Shown in pieces: positions 52,129 to 61,991 of a stretch of DNA of 64,000 nt. Within the stretch, counting starts at the first letter, position 1. Every line of letters starts with the position of its first letter. The stretch is taken from positions 2,976,001-3,040,000 of the forward strand of contig NZ_CP038228.1 of NCBI RefSeq assembly GCF_006838285.1, given 5' to 3'. Below the pieces are notes generated by a model. It searched no databases and was not told where the DNA came from. It saw only the letters and a list, made by a program, of their open reading frames with translations. The stretch is from Xanthomonas translucens pv. cerealis (GTDB lineage Bacteria; Pseudomonadota; Gammaproteobacteria; Xanthomonadales; Xanthomonadaceae). Position numbers and translations under genes: made by a program.

Positions 52129-53340
52129 ATGTCCAGCTATCTCTTCACCTCCGAGTCGGTCTCCGAAGGCCACCCGGACAAGATCGCCGATCAGATCTCC
52201 GATGCAGTGCTCGACGCGATCCTGACCCAGGACAAGCGCGCGCGCGTGGCCTGCGAAACGCTGGTCAAGACCGGCGTGGCGATCGTCGCCGGCGAAATCA
52301 CCACCAGCGCCTGGATCGACCTGGAAGCGTTGACCCGCAAGGTGATCCTGGACATCGGCTACAACAGCTCCGACGTCGGCTTCGACGGCGAGACCTGCGG
52401 CGTGCTCAACCTGATCGGCAAGCAATCGCCGGACATCAACCAGGGCGTTGACCGCAAGAAGCCGGAAGAACAGGGCGCCGGCGACCAGGGCCTGATGTTC
52501 GGCTACGCCACCCGCGAGACCGACAGCTTCATGCCGGCGGCGATCCACCTGGCGCACCGCCTGGTCGAGCAGCAGGCCAAGGTCCGCAAGAAGAAGAACT
52601 CGCCGCTGGCGTGGCTGCGCCCGGACGCCAAGAGCCAGGTCACCCTGCGCTACGAAGACGGCGTGGCGACCGCGATCGACGCGGTGGTGCTGTCCACCCA
52701 GCACGATCCGGACGTCAAGCAGAAGCACCTGGTCGAAGCCGTGCGCGAGGAAATCCTCAAGCCGGTGCTGCCGGCCAAGTGGCTGCACAAGGGCACCAAG
52801 TTCCACATCAACCCGACCGGCAAGTTCGTGATCGGTGGGCCGGTGGGCGACTGCGGCCTGACCGGGCGCAAGATCATCGTCGACACCTACGGCGGCTGGG
52901 CGCGCCACGGCGGCGGCGCGTTCTCCGGCAAGGATCCATCCAAGGTCGACCGTTCCGCGGCGTACGCGGCGCGCTACGTGGCCAAGAACGTGGTCGCCGC
53001 CGGCCTGGCCGACCGCTGCGAAGTGCAGGTTTCCTACGCCATCGGCGTTGCCGAGCCGACCTCGATCTCGGTCACCACCTTCGGCACCGGCAAGATCACC
53101 GACGACAAGATCGAGAAGCTGATCCGCAAGCACTTCGACCTGCGTCCGTTCGGCATCCTGCAGATGCTCGACCTGATCCACCCGATGTACCAGCAGACCG
53201 CCTCGTACGGCCACTTCGGCCGCACCCCGAAGGTGTTCACCTACACCGACGGCACCGGCGCCGAGCACAGCGCCACGGCGTTCTCGTGGGAAAAGACCGA
53301 CCGCGCCGATGCGCTGCGCGCGGACGCGAAATTGAAGTAA
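52129..53340 (+). CDS. metK: S-adenosylmethionine synthase
   Basis: MetK makes SAM from methionine and ATP in the cytoplasm. The 403-residue protein shows [20 protein letters not shown] at the start, the ATP-binding [12 protein letters not shown] and the P-loop-like [20 protein letters not shown] pause of about 200 bases separates it from the divergent acyltransferase remnant. I looked for a SAM- or SAH-type riboswitch in this leader and saw none. It is followed by a strong terminator. Confidence 0.97.
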   Translation: MSSYLFTSESVSEGHPDKIADQISDAVLDAILTQDKRARVACETLVKTGVAIVAGEITTSAWIDLEALTRKVILDIGYNSSDVGFDGETCGVLNLIGKQSPDINQGVDRKKPEEQGAGDQGLMFGYATRETDSFMPAAIHLAHRLVEQQAKVRKKKNSPLAWLRPDAKSQVTLRYEDGVATAIDAVVLSTQHDPDVKQKHLVEAVREEILKPVLPAKWLHKGTKFHINPTGKFVIGGPVGDCGLTGRKIIVDTYGGWARHGGGAFSGKDPSKVDRSAAYAARYVAKNVVAAGLADRCEVQVSYAIGVAEPTSISVTTFGTGKITDDKIEKLIRKHFDLRPFGILQMLDLIHPMYQQTASYGHFGRTPKVFTYTDGTGAEHSATAFSWEKTDRADALRADAKLK

Positions 53341-53363
53341 GCCAGCGCTGCGGCGCCTGCACG

Positions 53364-53394
53364 AAAACGGGCCGCATCGCGGCCCGTTTTTTTT
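53364..53394 (+). terminator. Intrinsic terminator after metK
   Basis: The stem ACGGGCCGC pairs with GCGGCCCGT around a short loop and is followed by eight T residues. It lies about 25 bases after the metK stop codon. Confidence 0.93.
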
Positions 53395-53436
53395 GCCTGG
53401 TCGCGGCGGCGATGGCGCGCAATCCGCGCTCCCTCA

Positions 53437-53685
53437 AGGAGCGGCTTCAGCCGCGACAACTTCCGAAACCGGAAGGCCCGCCGCTGCGCTCGTCGCGACT
53501 GAAGTCGCTCCCACAAGGATTCCAGCGACGCCGCCGAGCGGCGAACCCTCTTGTGGGAGGGACTTCAGTCCCGACTGCATACCGGTTCGGAAAATTCACC
53601 AATTCGCTCGTCGCGGCTGAAGCCGCTCTTACAACAGCCTGCGGATAGCTTGCTGGGTGCACTGTAGGAGCAACTTCAGCCGCGA
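53437..53685. repeat. Second cluster of five REP palindrome arms
   Basis: Arms lie at 53437-53457, 53492-53517, 53551-53575, 53610-53634 and 53662-53685, in alternating orientation. The linker ACTTCCGAAACCGGAAGGCC and the piece GCGGATAGCTTGCTGGGTGC are shared with the cluster at 49899-50139. It fills the gap between metK and the convergent phosphatase gene. Confidence 0.88.
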
Positions 53686-53754
53686 TATGCCGTCACCCAA
53701 TCCGCCTTATGCCAGCGTCAGCCCAGCGCACGCAGCTGCCGCAGCGTCGCCAGC

Positions 53755-54996
53755 TCAGCCGCGCCGCTGCAGCGATTCCTGCAAGACCTTCTGGAACTGC
53801 GGCAACGTGCACAGCTGGGTCTTGGCGTCGCTGCAGCCGGGCACGCGCAAGGTCTGCAGCAGCGGCGGCTTGCGCAGGCTCAGCGGGGTCAGCGCGCGCA
53901 GCTGGTCCAGCGATTGCGCCTGGTAGCGCAGGCGCACATAGCGCTGGCCGCTGCGCACGTCGCGCAGCTGCTCGAGCACCAGCGCGCCGCCCGGCGGCGA
54001 GTCGTCCTGGCCGAAACCGGGCAGATGGAAGTGCAGGTCGAGCAAGCCGCTGAGCGCGGCGATATGGGTATCGCTGGCAACCAGCACGCTCAGCTTCGGC
54101 GCGTGCGCCACACCCAGCGTGTCCAGCACCCGCCGCGCCAGCGGCGCGCCGGCGCGCGCGGCCATGTACTGCGGCCGCGCGTAGATCTCGAACAGCAACG
54201 CATGCAGCCGCGACACCACACCGATGCGTTCGCGGGTGGCGCGGCCCCAGCCCACCTGATCCAGCGGCAGGCCTTCGGTGTATTGCAGGATGAGCACCTC
54301 GGCGGTGCCGGAGGTCAGGTCCAGCGGACCGTGCATGGCGATGCCGCGGCCATTGGCGCTCGCGCTCAGCGACGAAGGCATGTGCGCGAAATCGCAGGTC
54401 TTCGCGCTGCAGCCGAGGATCTGCTGCATGGTGCGCAGTTCCTTCGCATACGGCGCGACGACCGCACCGGGACCGCCGGTCTGGCGCTGGATCGAGGCAA
54501 CCGCCGCGTCCGCATCGAAATCCACCGCACCGGCCTCGACCGGACGGAACAGCGGATCGTCGCTGCCTTGCGGCTGATGCCCGGCCTGCAGCCCGCAGCC
54601 GGGCGCCAGCGCTTCGGCCAGGATCTGCGCGCTGGCGATGGTGCGCTGGTCGGTATTGGCGTAGACGCTGACCGCACCGGCCGCAGGACAGCCCGTGGCC
54701 GGCAGCACGCCGTCGCGCAGCAGCCATTGCCGGGTGTAGTCGCCGCTCAGTTGCACGCCGGTGCGGCCGTGCGCGGTCAGCAGGCTCGCCGGCGTGTCCC
54801 ACAGCGGCCACGGACGGTCGGCCAATGCCGCCGCCGCGGCCTCGCCCTGCAGAGGCGCACGCACGCCGTGGCGGAACAACATCACCACCTGCTCGACCTG
54901 CAATGGCGGCGCAGACGCTTCGCGTGCAGGCCGCGCCTGCGCACCGGGGGTTGCTGCCAGCACGATCAAAAGCATCCAACGCATCCGCTTGCTCAT
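53755..54996 (-). CDS. Histidine-type acid phosphatase (phytase/AppA family)
   Basis: A 413-residue periplasmic phosphatase with a signal peptide (RMRWMLLIVLAATPGAQA). The catalytic RHGVRAP motif is near residue 43. The usual HD proton-donor pair is SD here (VASDTHIAALSG), retaining the aspartate but not the histidine. Cysteines spaced through the chain suggest disulfides. The family releases phosphate from phytate or sugar phosphates. The adjacent TonB-dependent receptor gene, upstream on the same strand, suggests a uptake-and-hydrolysis pair; this link is inference. Confidence 0.88.
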   Translation of the reverse strand: MSKRMRWMLLIVLAATPGAQARPAREASAPPLQVEQVVMLFRHGVRAPLQGEAAAAALADRPWPLWDTPASLLTAHGRTGVQLSGDYTRQWLLRDGVLPATGCPAAGAVSVYANTDQRTIASAQILAEALAPGCGLQAGHQPQGSDDPLFRPVEAGAVDFDADAAVASIQRQTGGPGAVVAPYAKELRTMQQILGCSAKTCDFAHMPSSLSASANGRGIAMHGPLDLTSGTAEVLILQYTEGLPLDQVGWGRATRERIGVVSRLHALLFEIYARPQYMAARAGAPLARRVLDTLGVAHAPKLSVLVASDTHIAALSGLLDLHFHLPGFGQDDSPPGGALVLEQLRDVRSGQRYVRLRYQAQSLDQLRALTPLSLRKPPLLQTLRVPGCSDAKTQLCTLPQFQKVLQESLQRRG

Positions 54997-55296
54997 CGTC
55001 GTTCCAGGAAAAAAGAAAAAGACAGCGCTCACTGCGCGGCACTCATCGTAATGCATGCCGATCCGATTGCAGCGCCGGCAGCGGCGATGGCGCGTCGGTC
55101 GCCGCGCCGCGGCGGGTCGCACGCACCAGCGGCATCATCGCTACCGATGCACCGCGCATCGGACACCAAGGCCCTCTGCGCGCGCCGGCGATCCTGCGCC
55201 GGCGCCTGGCGTCCAATATCGCATCCACGCCAACGCACGCGCCGCGGCGACATGCCGCGACACGCGAGGAAGGCCGGCCATGCACAGGCCGCCGGC
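54997..55296. other. Gap between the TonB-dependent receptor and phosphatase genes
   Basis: About 300 bases with no supported gene. No clear hairpin-plus-T-run is visible after the receptor gene. The distance suggests that the phosphatase gene has its own promoter, although none is recognisable. Confidence 0.45.
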
Positions 55297-58116
55297 TCAG
55301 AACGTGTACTTCACTGTCAGCAAGCTGGTGCGCCCGGCATCGACGATGTCCGAGATCGCGGTGCTGTTGCGGCCGACATGCGCCCAGTAGCTCAGGCGAT
55401 TGCTCAGGTTGGCCACCGACAGGTCGGCGCGCAGGTGCTCGTTCACCGCATAGCCCACGTGCAGGTCGACGCGGGTGATCGGCTTCACCCACAGGTCGTC
55501 CCAGCTGGCGCCCTGGCCCAGGTAGTCGTAGACCGACACGTATTCGCCCGAGTAGTGGTAGCTCAGGTTCACCGACAGCGGCCCCTTCTCGTAGAACAGC
55601 TCGGCATTGGCCATCAGGTCCGGCGCGTTCTGGATGCGCTCGTCGTGGAAGCCGGTCATGCCCAGGTCCACGCGGGTGGACTGGCGGGTGACATTGGCGC
55701 CGATGCCGAAGCCGTCCAGCGGCGCCGGCATGCCCTGCAGCGTCTGCCGCACCGCCGCTTCCACGCCCAGCACCTTGCCGTCGCCGCCGTTCTGCGGACG
55801 CACGTAGCGCACGCCGGTGGCGTCGGTGTTGGCGCCGGCATTGGCCGCGTCCGAGCCGTTCTCGTAGATGTAGTCGGACAGGCGCTTGTAATAGCCGGCC
55901 AGCATCGCGTGGCCGCCGACACCGTTGTCCCATTCGCCGGACACATCGACGTTGACCGCCTTGATCGGCTTCAGGTCGGGATTGCCTTCGGTAATGGTGG
56001 TGACGACGGGGCTCTTATCAACGGCCACGTCGTAGTTGACGCCGCCGCCGAGCTGCACGAACGCCGGGCGCGTGTAGCTGGTCCACACCGAGGCGCGGTA
56101 CACCGCGTTGGCGTTGCCGGGGCGGTAGTTCAGGAACACGCTGGGCAACGGCACGTCGTAGGTGGTGTGGTTGTTCTGGAAGTAACCGGCCAGTTCGTTG
56201 CCGCCTTTGTCCTTGGGCATGGTCCAGTAGGTATTGCGGATGCTGGTCTGTTCGAAGCGCAGGCCGGGGATGATCTCCAGGTCGCCGGTCTTGAACGTGG
56301 CCATCGCATAGGCCGCGGCCACTGCCTCGGTGCCGCGCATGGTATTGCAGTTCTGGTTGTTGATCGCCAGGCTACCGCAGGTGTCGAAGCTGCCCGGGGT
56401 CAGGTACTGCGCGATCGATGCCTTCAGCGCCGAGTTGCTGAGCTTGACCGTCGGGTAGTCGTACTTGCCCGGATACACCGCATCGTAGCTGCCGCTGACC
56501 AGGCCGCTGTTCTCCAGCAGGGTGCCGTCGGTGAACTTGGCGGTGGTCCAGTCGCGCGAGGTGTATTCACGCGAGCTGTCCACGTACTTCACGCCGAACT
56601 GCAGGCTGCTCAGCGCGCCGGCATCGACGTCGTAGCGCGCGTCGAACTTGGCGCCGCCCTTCTTCTGCCCGCTGTAGGACTTGGACAGCTGGCCGTGGCG
56701 GCGTGCGTACAGGCTGCCGATGTCGCTGGCCTGGGCCTGGATCGCCGGCGTCAACAACGGCATCGGGAAGCCTGCGCTGTCGTAGCCGACGAAGCTGTTG
56801 GCGCCGTACGGGAACTGGGTGGAGGTGTATTGATCCACGCGTGCGGAGACCTCGACGTGGTCCGGACGGTCGTTGTCGCCATAGCCGTAGAACAGGTTCG
56901 GCGACAGCGTCCAGTTGCCGAGCTGCTTGTCGGCGCCGAACTGGAACGTGGCGATGTCGGCCACTTCCGGGTTGGTCTCATACCAGTAGCGCACCGCCAC
57001 GCGATCGATCTGCGGCTGGTAAACACCGCTCGTGCCGATCTGGGTCAGGCTGACGCTGGCCGGCACCAGCTGGGTGTAACCGGTGTTCTGCTCGGTCCTG
57101 GCGTAGGCGTAGGTGGCGCGCGCGTACAGCTGCAGGCTCGGGTCCACATGCCAGTCGAAGGAGACATTGCCGCCGTAGCGCTTGGTGTCGCCGCCGGAAT
57201 AGCCGATGTTGGCGCCGGTCGCCAGCAGCAGCGCTTGCGGGTTGTCGCCAGGCGCCGGAGCTCCGCTGGCGGTAGTGCGGGAGAAATACTTCTTGTTCCA
57301 GTCGCCACGCGCGGCGGCGGCATTGGCCACTTCGCTGTTCACGTAGTGGCGCTCGTCGTAATAGGCGCTGGCGTAGAGGCCGAACTGGTGCTCGCTGCCG
57401 AACTTGGCGTGGAACTCGCCGGCCGCGCCCTTGCCCAGGCCACTCTCGTCGTAGTCGCGGGCGCGGCTTTCCATGCGCCCGCTGGCGGTGACGCTGCCGC
57501 CGAGCGCGTCGCTGTAGTCGAAACCGCTGGGCGTGCGGTAATCGATGGTGCCGCCGATCGCGTCGCCGTCCATCGCCGCGGTGGAGGTCTTGTTCAACAC
57601 GATGGTCTGCAGGCCCGAGGGCGGCAGCAGGCTCAGTTGCACGCTGCGGCTGTACGGCATGCCCTGAGCGACGTTGACGCCGTTGATCAGGTTGACGTTG
57701 TATTCGGCGTTGAGGCCGCGCACCGAGGCGAACATGCCCTCGCCGCGCGCAGCGCCGTCGACGCCGCCGAAGTACGACTGCCCGGTGTTGACCACGTTGA
57801 CGCCCGGCAGCAGGCCCAGCGCCTCGGCGATGTTGTGCACGGCGGTGTACTTCAAATCGTCGGCCGACAGCACGTTGGCGGTGTTGCTCGCCGCCATCTG
57901 CATGTCGGCGGCGGTGTAGCGGTTCGCCGCCACGGTCACCGCCGACAGGGTCTGCGGGTTGCTCTTGGCCGCGGCCGGCGCGGTGTCGTCGCTGGCGCCG
58001 CTCTGCGCCTGCGCGGGGTCTTCGGCGTGGGCGGCGGCGGCGAGGGCCAGGCTCAGGGCCAGGGCGATGGATCCGGCAAGCCGGTGCGGCCTGGCGCGGC
58101 GCGATGTGTGGTTCAT
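55297..58116 (-). CDS. Large TonB-dependent outer-membrane receptor
   Basis: A 939-residue receptor of the Xanthomonas/Caulobacter type (TIGR01782-like). A signal peptide ends near AAHAED. The plug has VTVAANRYTAADMQMAASNT, ALGLLPGVNVVN and the strong LNKTSTAAMDGDAIGGTI signature. A long barrel follows and ends in TSLLTVKYTF with the C-terminal phenylalanine needed for barrel assembly. No FRAP/NPDL heme pair stands out. The neighbouring phosphatase gene hints at uptake of a phosphorylated compound such as phytate. Confidence 0.9.
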   Translation of the reverse strand: MNHTSRRARPHRLAGSIALALSLALAAAAHAEDPAQAQSGASDDTAPAAAKSNPQTLSAVTVAANRYTAADMQMAASNTANVLSADDLKYTAVHNIAEALGLLPGVNVVNTGQSYFGGVDGAARGEGMFASVRGLNAEYNVNLINGVNVAQGMPYSRSVQLSLLPPSGLQTIVLNKTSTAAMDGDAIGGTIDYRTPSGFDYSDALGGSVTASGRMESRARDYDESGLGKGAAGEFHAKFGSEHQFGLYASAYYDERHYVNSEVANAAAARGDWNKKYFSRTTASGAPAPGDNPQALLLATGANIGYSGGDTKRYGGNVSFDWHVDPSLQLYARATYAYARTEQNTGYTQLVPASVSLTQIGTSGVYQPQIDRVAVRYWYETNPEVADIATFQFGADKQLGNWTLSPNLFYGYGDNDRPDHVEVSARVDQYTSTQFPYGANSFVGYDSAGFPMPLLTPAIQAQASDIGSLYARRHGQLSKSYSGQKKGGAKFDARYDVDAGALSSLQFGVKYVDSSREYTSRDWTTAKFTDGTLLENSGLVSGSYDAVYPGKYDYPTVKLSNSALKASIAQYLTPGSFDTCGSLAINNQNCNTMRGTEAVAAAYAMATFKTGDLEIIPGLRFEQTSIRNTYWTMPKDKGGNELAGYFQNNHTTYDVPLPSVFLNYRPGNANAVYRASVWTSYTRPAFVQLGGGVNYDVAVDKSPVVTTITEGNPDLKPIKAVNVDVSGEWDNGVGGHAMLAGYYKRLSDYIYENGSDAANAGANTDATGVRYVRPQNGGDGKVLGVEAAVRQTLQGMPAPLDGFGIGANVTRQSTRVDLGMTGFHDERIQNAPDLMANAELFYEKGPLSVNLSYHYSGEYVSVYDYLGQGASWDDLWVKPITRVDLHVGYAVNEHLRADLSVANLSNRLSYWAHVGRNSTAISDIVDAGRTSLLTVKYTF

Positions 58117-58471
58117 GGGAATTCCATCAGGACGTGGGTGGTGTCCCGGCACGCAGCGACGCTGCGGCCGGAGAAGGCAAAGCACTGCCCGTATCGCCGG
58201 CGTCGAGCCGGCAACTGGGCGAACATCTGGGGGAGTTCCGTGTCGGAGCTGGGCCGTGCGAACTGACGGACCGTTAACAACTGCGGCGCAGTGTGTGCGG
58301 GGATGTTTACAGATGCGTGACTAAGTTCATAGGTGAACGGAAGCCCGATACGTCATCGATGCGTAAGCGTGCATATTGCAGGTGCGCATGGCGGCGGCGC
58401 TTTTCTCGCACCCGGCACGCGTGCCGCATGACCTTGGTCGCGCTGGCCCGGCACTCATCGACAGCACCGCA
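58117..58471. other. Promoter region of the TonB-dependent receptor
   Basis: About 355 bases between the receptor start and the convergent-side end of the hydrolase gene. An AT-richer patch with GTTAACAACTGCGG and TGTTTACAGATGCGTGACTA (about 58272-58325) could hold the receptor promoter and an operator. No Fur-box-like sequence is seen, and no gene is supported. Confidence 0.45.
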
Positions 58472-60327
58472 TCACTCCAACGCGATCTGCGCATGCAGGA
58501 TGCGGCGGATCTCCAGGATCGCCTGCGGCGTCTCCTGCTCGCTATGTCCGGAGGTGATCACCAGCTCCGACTCGGCGCCATCCAGATGCGCGCTGCGGTA
58601 CGGCACCAGCCCGTCGTCGGCGTCGGCCAGCAGCAGCGCCGGATTGCGCAGGGCGATGATCGAGTTGTAGCGCACCGCCAACGAGATCGGCAGTGCGGCG
58701 GCCGCAGGCACGAACGGATCGGTATCGCGTAGATTGTCGATGCCGTTGGGCAGGCGCTGCGGCACGCCGTCGTCGCCGCCGATGTCGCGCATCACCTCCG
58801 TGAAGCACGCAAGCAAGGCTGCAGGCAAGCGAATCAGCCCGCCAACCAGGCGACCGATGCGGCCCTCGGCGAACGCGGTACCGCGGTGCGGCGCAGCGAT
58901 GAAGATGGGGCGATCCACCTGCGGCAGCGGCGCGAAGCGCAACAACGGCTGCAGCCGCTCGCGTATCCGCGCGCCGCGTTCGCCAGTAAGGTCGCGGCCG
59001 GCGAGCAGGTCGTTCCAGATGCGCTCGCCGGAGTTGCTGACCAGCAGCCCGCGCGATCACCCCGCCCATACTGTGGCCGATCAGCACCATGTGCCGCGAC
59101 GCCGGCGCCTGCCCCTGCGGATCGAAGTCGTGCAGGTCTGCTGCAGCAAGGTTTCGATCTGCGCGCGGTTCCAGGCGATCGGCATGTTGGTCGGGTAATA
59201 GACCTGCCAGATCTGGCAATGGCGGCGCAGTCGCTCGTCGCCCATGATCTCGTTGGTGACGTTGACCCAGGCTTCCGGGCTGCTGGCCAGGCCGTGCAGC
59301 ATCAGCACGATGCGCCGGTTCGGGTCGTAGGGCTGCATCAGGTACAGGTGCGGCTGCTCGATGCCATGTTCGCGCCCCAGCATCGAGCGCAACGACTGCC
59401 TGGCGAAACCCGGACGCGCCAGCCACAGGCCGTAGGCGGCGGTGAAGTTGGCCGCCAGCGGCAGCCGCTGGCCGTGCACCACGACGTCATTGTCGCGATA
59501 CGGATCGTAGGGCGCAATCACCACGCTGCGCGTGTCCAGCACCTGCGCCAGGCTGTCGCCGTCGAAGCGCAGCAGCACCGTGGTCGGCGCGTACGACAGT
59601 TCGCTGTAGCCGGCGGTATCGCGCGGCGCCTGGCCTGGATCCGCGACCAGGACCGCGGCCGGATCGCCGACCTGCGCCGGCGATACTTCCGCCACCAGCT
59701 CGGCGCCGAACCCATCGCGGCGATAGGTGCTGCGCAGGCCGTCGAAACGCAGCGAGGCGGCCGGCACCATCGCATTCGGCCGCGCCACCCCGCCCGGCAG
59801 GCGAAAACTGTCCAGCTGCGCGCGCACCTGCCAGCCGGCGGCGGCCAGCGTGTCGTCGTCGCGCAACTCGCCGCTGGCACTGCGCGCGCGCCAACGCGCG
59901 AACAGGGCGCCGACCACATGCTGCACCGCGTAGTTGTCGTCGTCGCGCACCTGCGTCTGCCGGTCCTCGAAGGCGCGCGCGCTGGCCGGGTGTTCGGTAT
60001 GGAACAGGTAGGCATAGGCGTAGCGCGCCGTCTCCAGCCATGCCTGCAAGGCCGCATCGTCGAGCGCGACGGTCCCCTTCGGCGTGCGCAGCATCGCCGC
60101 GCGCAGCCACAGTTCCGACAGCGCCGCCAGGCGCCGTTCCTCGTCCAGTCCCTGCGGCGTGCGCAGTTGCGCGGCGCAGGCAGGAATGTCCGCCTCGCAG
60201 GCCTTGCGCTGGATCGCGACCATGCGCAGCGTCTCCTGGCTGGCGTCGCTGAGTTCGCCGGTGCTGAGCACGTCGCCGCGCTTGGTCGCGATGTAGTCGG
60301 CTGCCGCAGCGCCTGCGCGGCGCGCAT
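58472..60327 (-). pseudogene. Alpha/beta hydrolase (lipase-like) gene with apparent frameshifts
   Basis: Pieces of one protein of about 610 residues lie in changing frames. An ATG at 60327, overlapping the DUF4105 stop, starts MRAAQALRQ; the body DYIATKRGDVLSTGELSDAS then continues one frame over to about 59135. The nucleophile elbow GHSMGGVIAR (near 59055-59078) is in a third frame, and from about 59050 to the stop at 58472 the first body frame resumes (PLPQVDRPIFIAAPHRGTAF). One-base changes near 60300, 59135 and 59050 explain this. Decay or sequencing error are both possible. Confidence 0.72.
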
Positions 60328-61421
60328 CAGCGCGGCGATCCGGGCAGTTCTTCGCCGGGCATTTCTTCGCCGGGTATGCCTGCGCGGATACGCTGCGAGA
60401 AATCGGCGCCGGTGCCGGCCTGGCGCGCGCGTTCGCCGATGCGCCCACGCGCCTGCAGCGTGGCCAGCGCGTAGCCCGGCACGAAACCGTGCTGCGCATA
60501 CACATACGACGGCAGATAGCCGGACAGCAGCAGGCGGTAATCCAGCGGCAGTTGCGGTTCGAACTTGCGCACCAGCTCGAACACGATGGTGGTGCAGTTA
60601 CTGGTGGCGGTGTTGTAGAACTTCGGCGTGCGCTGCAGCTGCTGCGCGCGCGCCACGTAACCCATGAACAGCTGGCGCAACTGCGTGCGCGGAATGTTCA
60701 GGCGGTATAGATAGACGTCCTCGCCGCGCACGTTGCTGCGCACGGCGAGGATGTCGCGCTCGTCGGCGGCGATCATCGCCTGCTCGAAATTGCGGAAGAA
60801 CCCGGCCAGCGCGGAGAACGATTCGCCGCGCTCCTTGCGGATTTCCAGCGAGAACACTACCCGGCGGCCGTCGTCGAAGCCGAACGAGACCAGGGTGTGT
60901 GCGATCGCCGGCCCCATCCAGTAGGACAACGCCAGGTCCGCCGAGACCAGACGGTCCAGGTCGTACTGGCGGGTTTCCCAACGCGGCGTGTAGTCGCTGT
61001 CGCTGCGCCAGGCGAAGTTGCGCACGTTGTGCAAGGTGACGAAGTGGCCGTCGTGGACCTGCGGCTGCAACGGCTGCGCCACGTCGTCGGCCCAGTCGCG
61101 GTTCTGCTCGGGCAGCAATTGCGACCAGCCGAACCCCAGGCCGGCGCAGGCCACGGCGAAGATCCACGGCAGCACCCGGTAGTCGCGATGGTGGCGCAGG
61201 CCCCACAGCGCGGCGCCGCCCATCGCCAGCCACAGCAATGCCGAGGCGTAGCGCACCAGGCTGCCGGTGTGCGGCAGGTAGGCCAGGAACAGCCCGCCCC
61301 AGACGCCGGCCAGCACGATCGCCAGCGCCGCCGCCGCGCGCGCGATGCGTGCCGGCCAGCGCCGCTGCGCGGCGATCGCGGCGGCAGCGCGGCCCTGCCC
61401 TTGCCCGCGGCGCAGGCTCAT
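60327..61421 (-). CDS. DUF4105 family membrane protein
   Basis: A 364-residue protein with three hydrophobic segments near the N-terminus (about 30-105) and a large periplasmic DUF4105 domain. The domain includes LHNVRNFAWRSDSDYTPRW, the NCTT motif (ATSNCTTIVFELVRKF) with the conserved cysteine, and AHTLVSFGF, features of a cysteine-peptidase-like fold. Its start overlaps the TetR stop by four bases and its stop overlaps the hydrolase ATG by one, so the three genes form one unit. Function unknown. Confidence 0.85.
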   Translation of the reverse strand: MSLRRGQGQGRAAAAIAAQRRWPARIARAAAALAIVLAGVWGGLFLAYLPHTGSLVRYASALLWLAMGGAALWGLRHHRDYRVLPWIFAVACAGLGFGWSQLLPEQNRDWADDVAQPLQPQVHDGHFVTLHNVRNFAWRSDSDYTPRWETRQYDLDRLVSADLALSYWMGPAIAHTLVSFGFDDGRRVVFSLEIRKERGESFSALAGFFRNFEQAMIAADERDILAVRSNVRGEDVYLYRLNIPRTQLRQLFMGYVARAQQLQRTPKFYNTATSNCTTIVFELVRKFEPQLPLDYRLLLSGYLPSYVYAQHGFVPGYALATLQARGRIGERARQAGTGADFSQRIRAGIPGEEMPGEELPGSPR

Positions 61422-61984
61422 AGCGTCGCCGCCGCCGCGGGCGTGGCCAGCGCATGGCACAGCAGCCGGCAAGCGCGCAGCGCCAATACCTTGCGTTCGG
61501 CCTCGTCGCTGCCGCGCTGGCAAGCGCCGAGCATGTCCATCAACAGGGTCAGGTCGTCGCCGTCCAGGCCAGGGCGGCACAGGCCGGCGTCGGTGGCGCG
61601 CTGCAGGAACGGCAGCAGGATCGCCATCAGCCGCGCATGCGCCACTTCGATCTGCGGATGGTCGCGCGGCATCGAGCGCCAATAGTCGGCCAGCGGCGCG
61701 GACATGGCGATGTGCTCGGCGACATCGCGCAGCAACAGGAACAGGCCGTCGGGGCGCTCGCCGATATCGCGCGCGCTGCATTCCAGCCCGTCCAGGGCGC
61801 GCTGCAGGAGCGCGATCATCAGCTGCGCACGGTCGGCGAAATTGCGGTACAGCGTAGCCCGGCCCACGCCGGAGCGCTCGACCACCAGCTCCAGCGGCGC
61901 CAGCACGCCATGCTCGCAGAACACCTCGTCGGCCGCGTCGAGCAGCAGGCGGCGGCGTTGGGCGGCATCGGCGCGGAGGTCCAT
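61418..61984 (-). CDS. TetR-family transcriptional regulator
   Basis: A 188-residue regulator. The N-terminal helix-turn-helix is clear (RRLLLDAADEVFCEHGVLAP and SGVGRATLYRNFADRAQL), and a variable all-helical ligand domain follows. It is the first gene of the TetR-DUF4105-hydrolase unit. A palindrome in its own promoter (61998-62011) suggests that it represses itself and the operon until a ligand, perhaps a lipid or ester, binds. The ligand is unknown. Confidence 0.9.
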   Translation of the reverse strand: MDLRADAAQRRRLLLDAADEVFCEHGVLAPLELVVERSGVGRATLYRNFADRAQLMIALLQRALDGLECSARDIGERPDGLFLLLRDVAEHIAMSAPLADYWRSMPRDHPQIEVAHARLMAILLPFLQRATDAGLCRPGLDGDDLTLLMDMLGACQRGSDEAERKVLALRACRLLCHALATPAAAATL

Positions 61985-61991
61985 GCCGGGG

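Noticed and set aside
53914..58266. A plus-strand open frame of about 1450 codons antisense to the receptor and phosphatase genes
   Set aside because: It is the mirror of two well-supported minus-strand genes in very GC-rich DNA, has no family motifs, and is rich in Ala, Arg, His, Gln and Val as expected from antisense frames.
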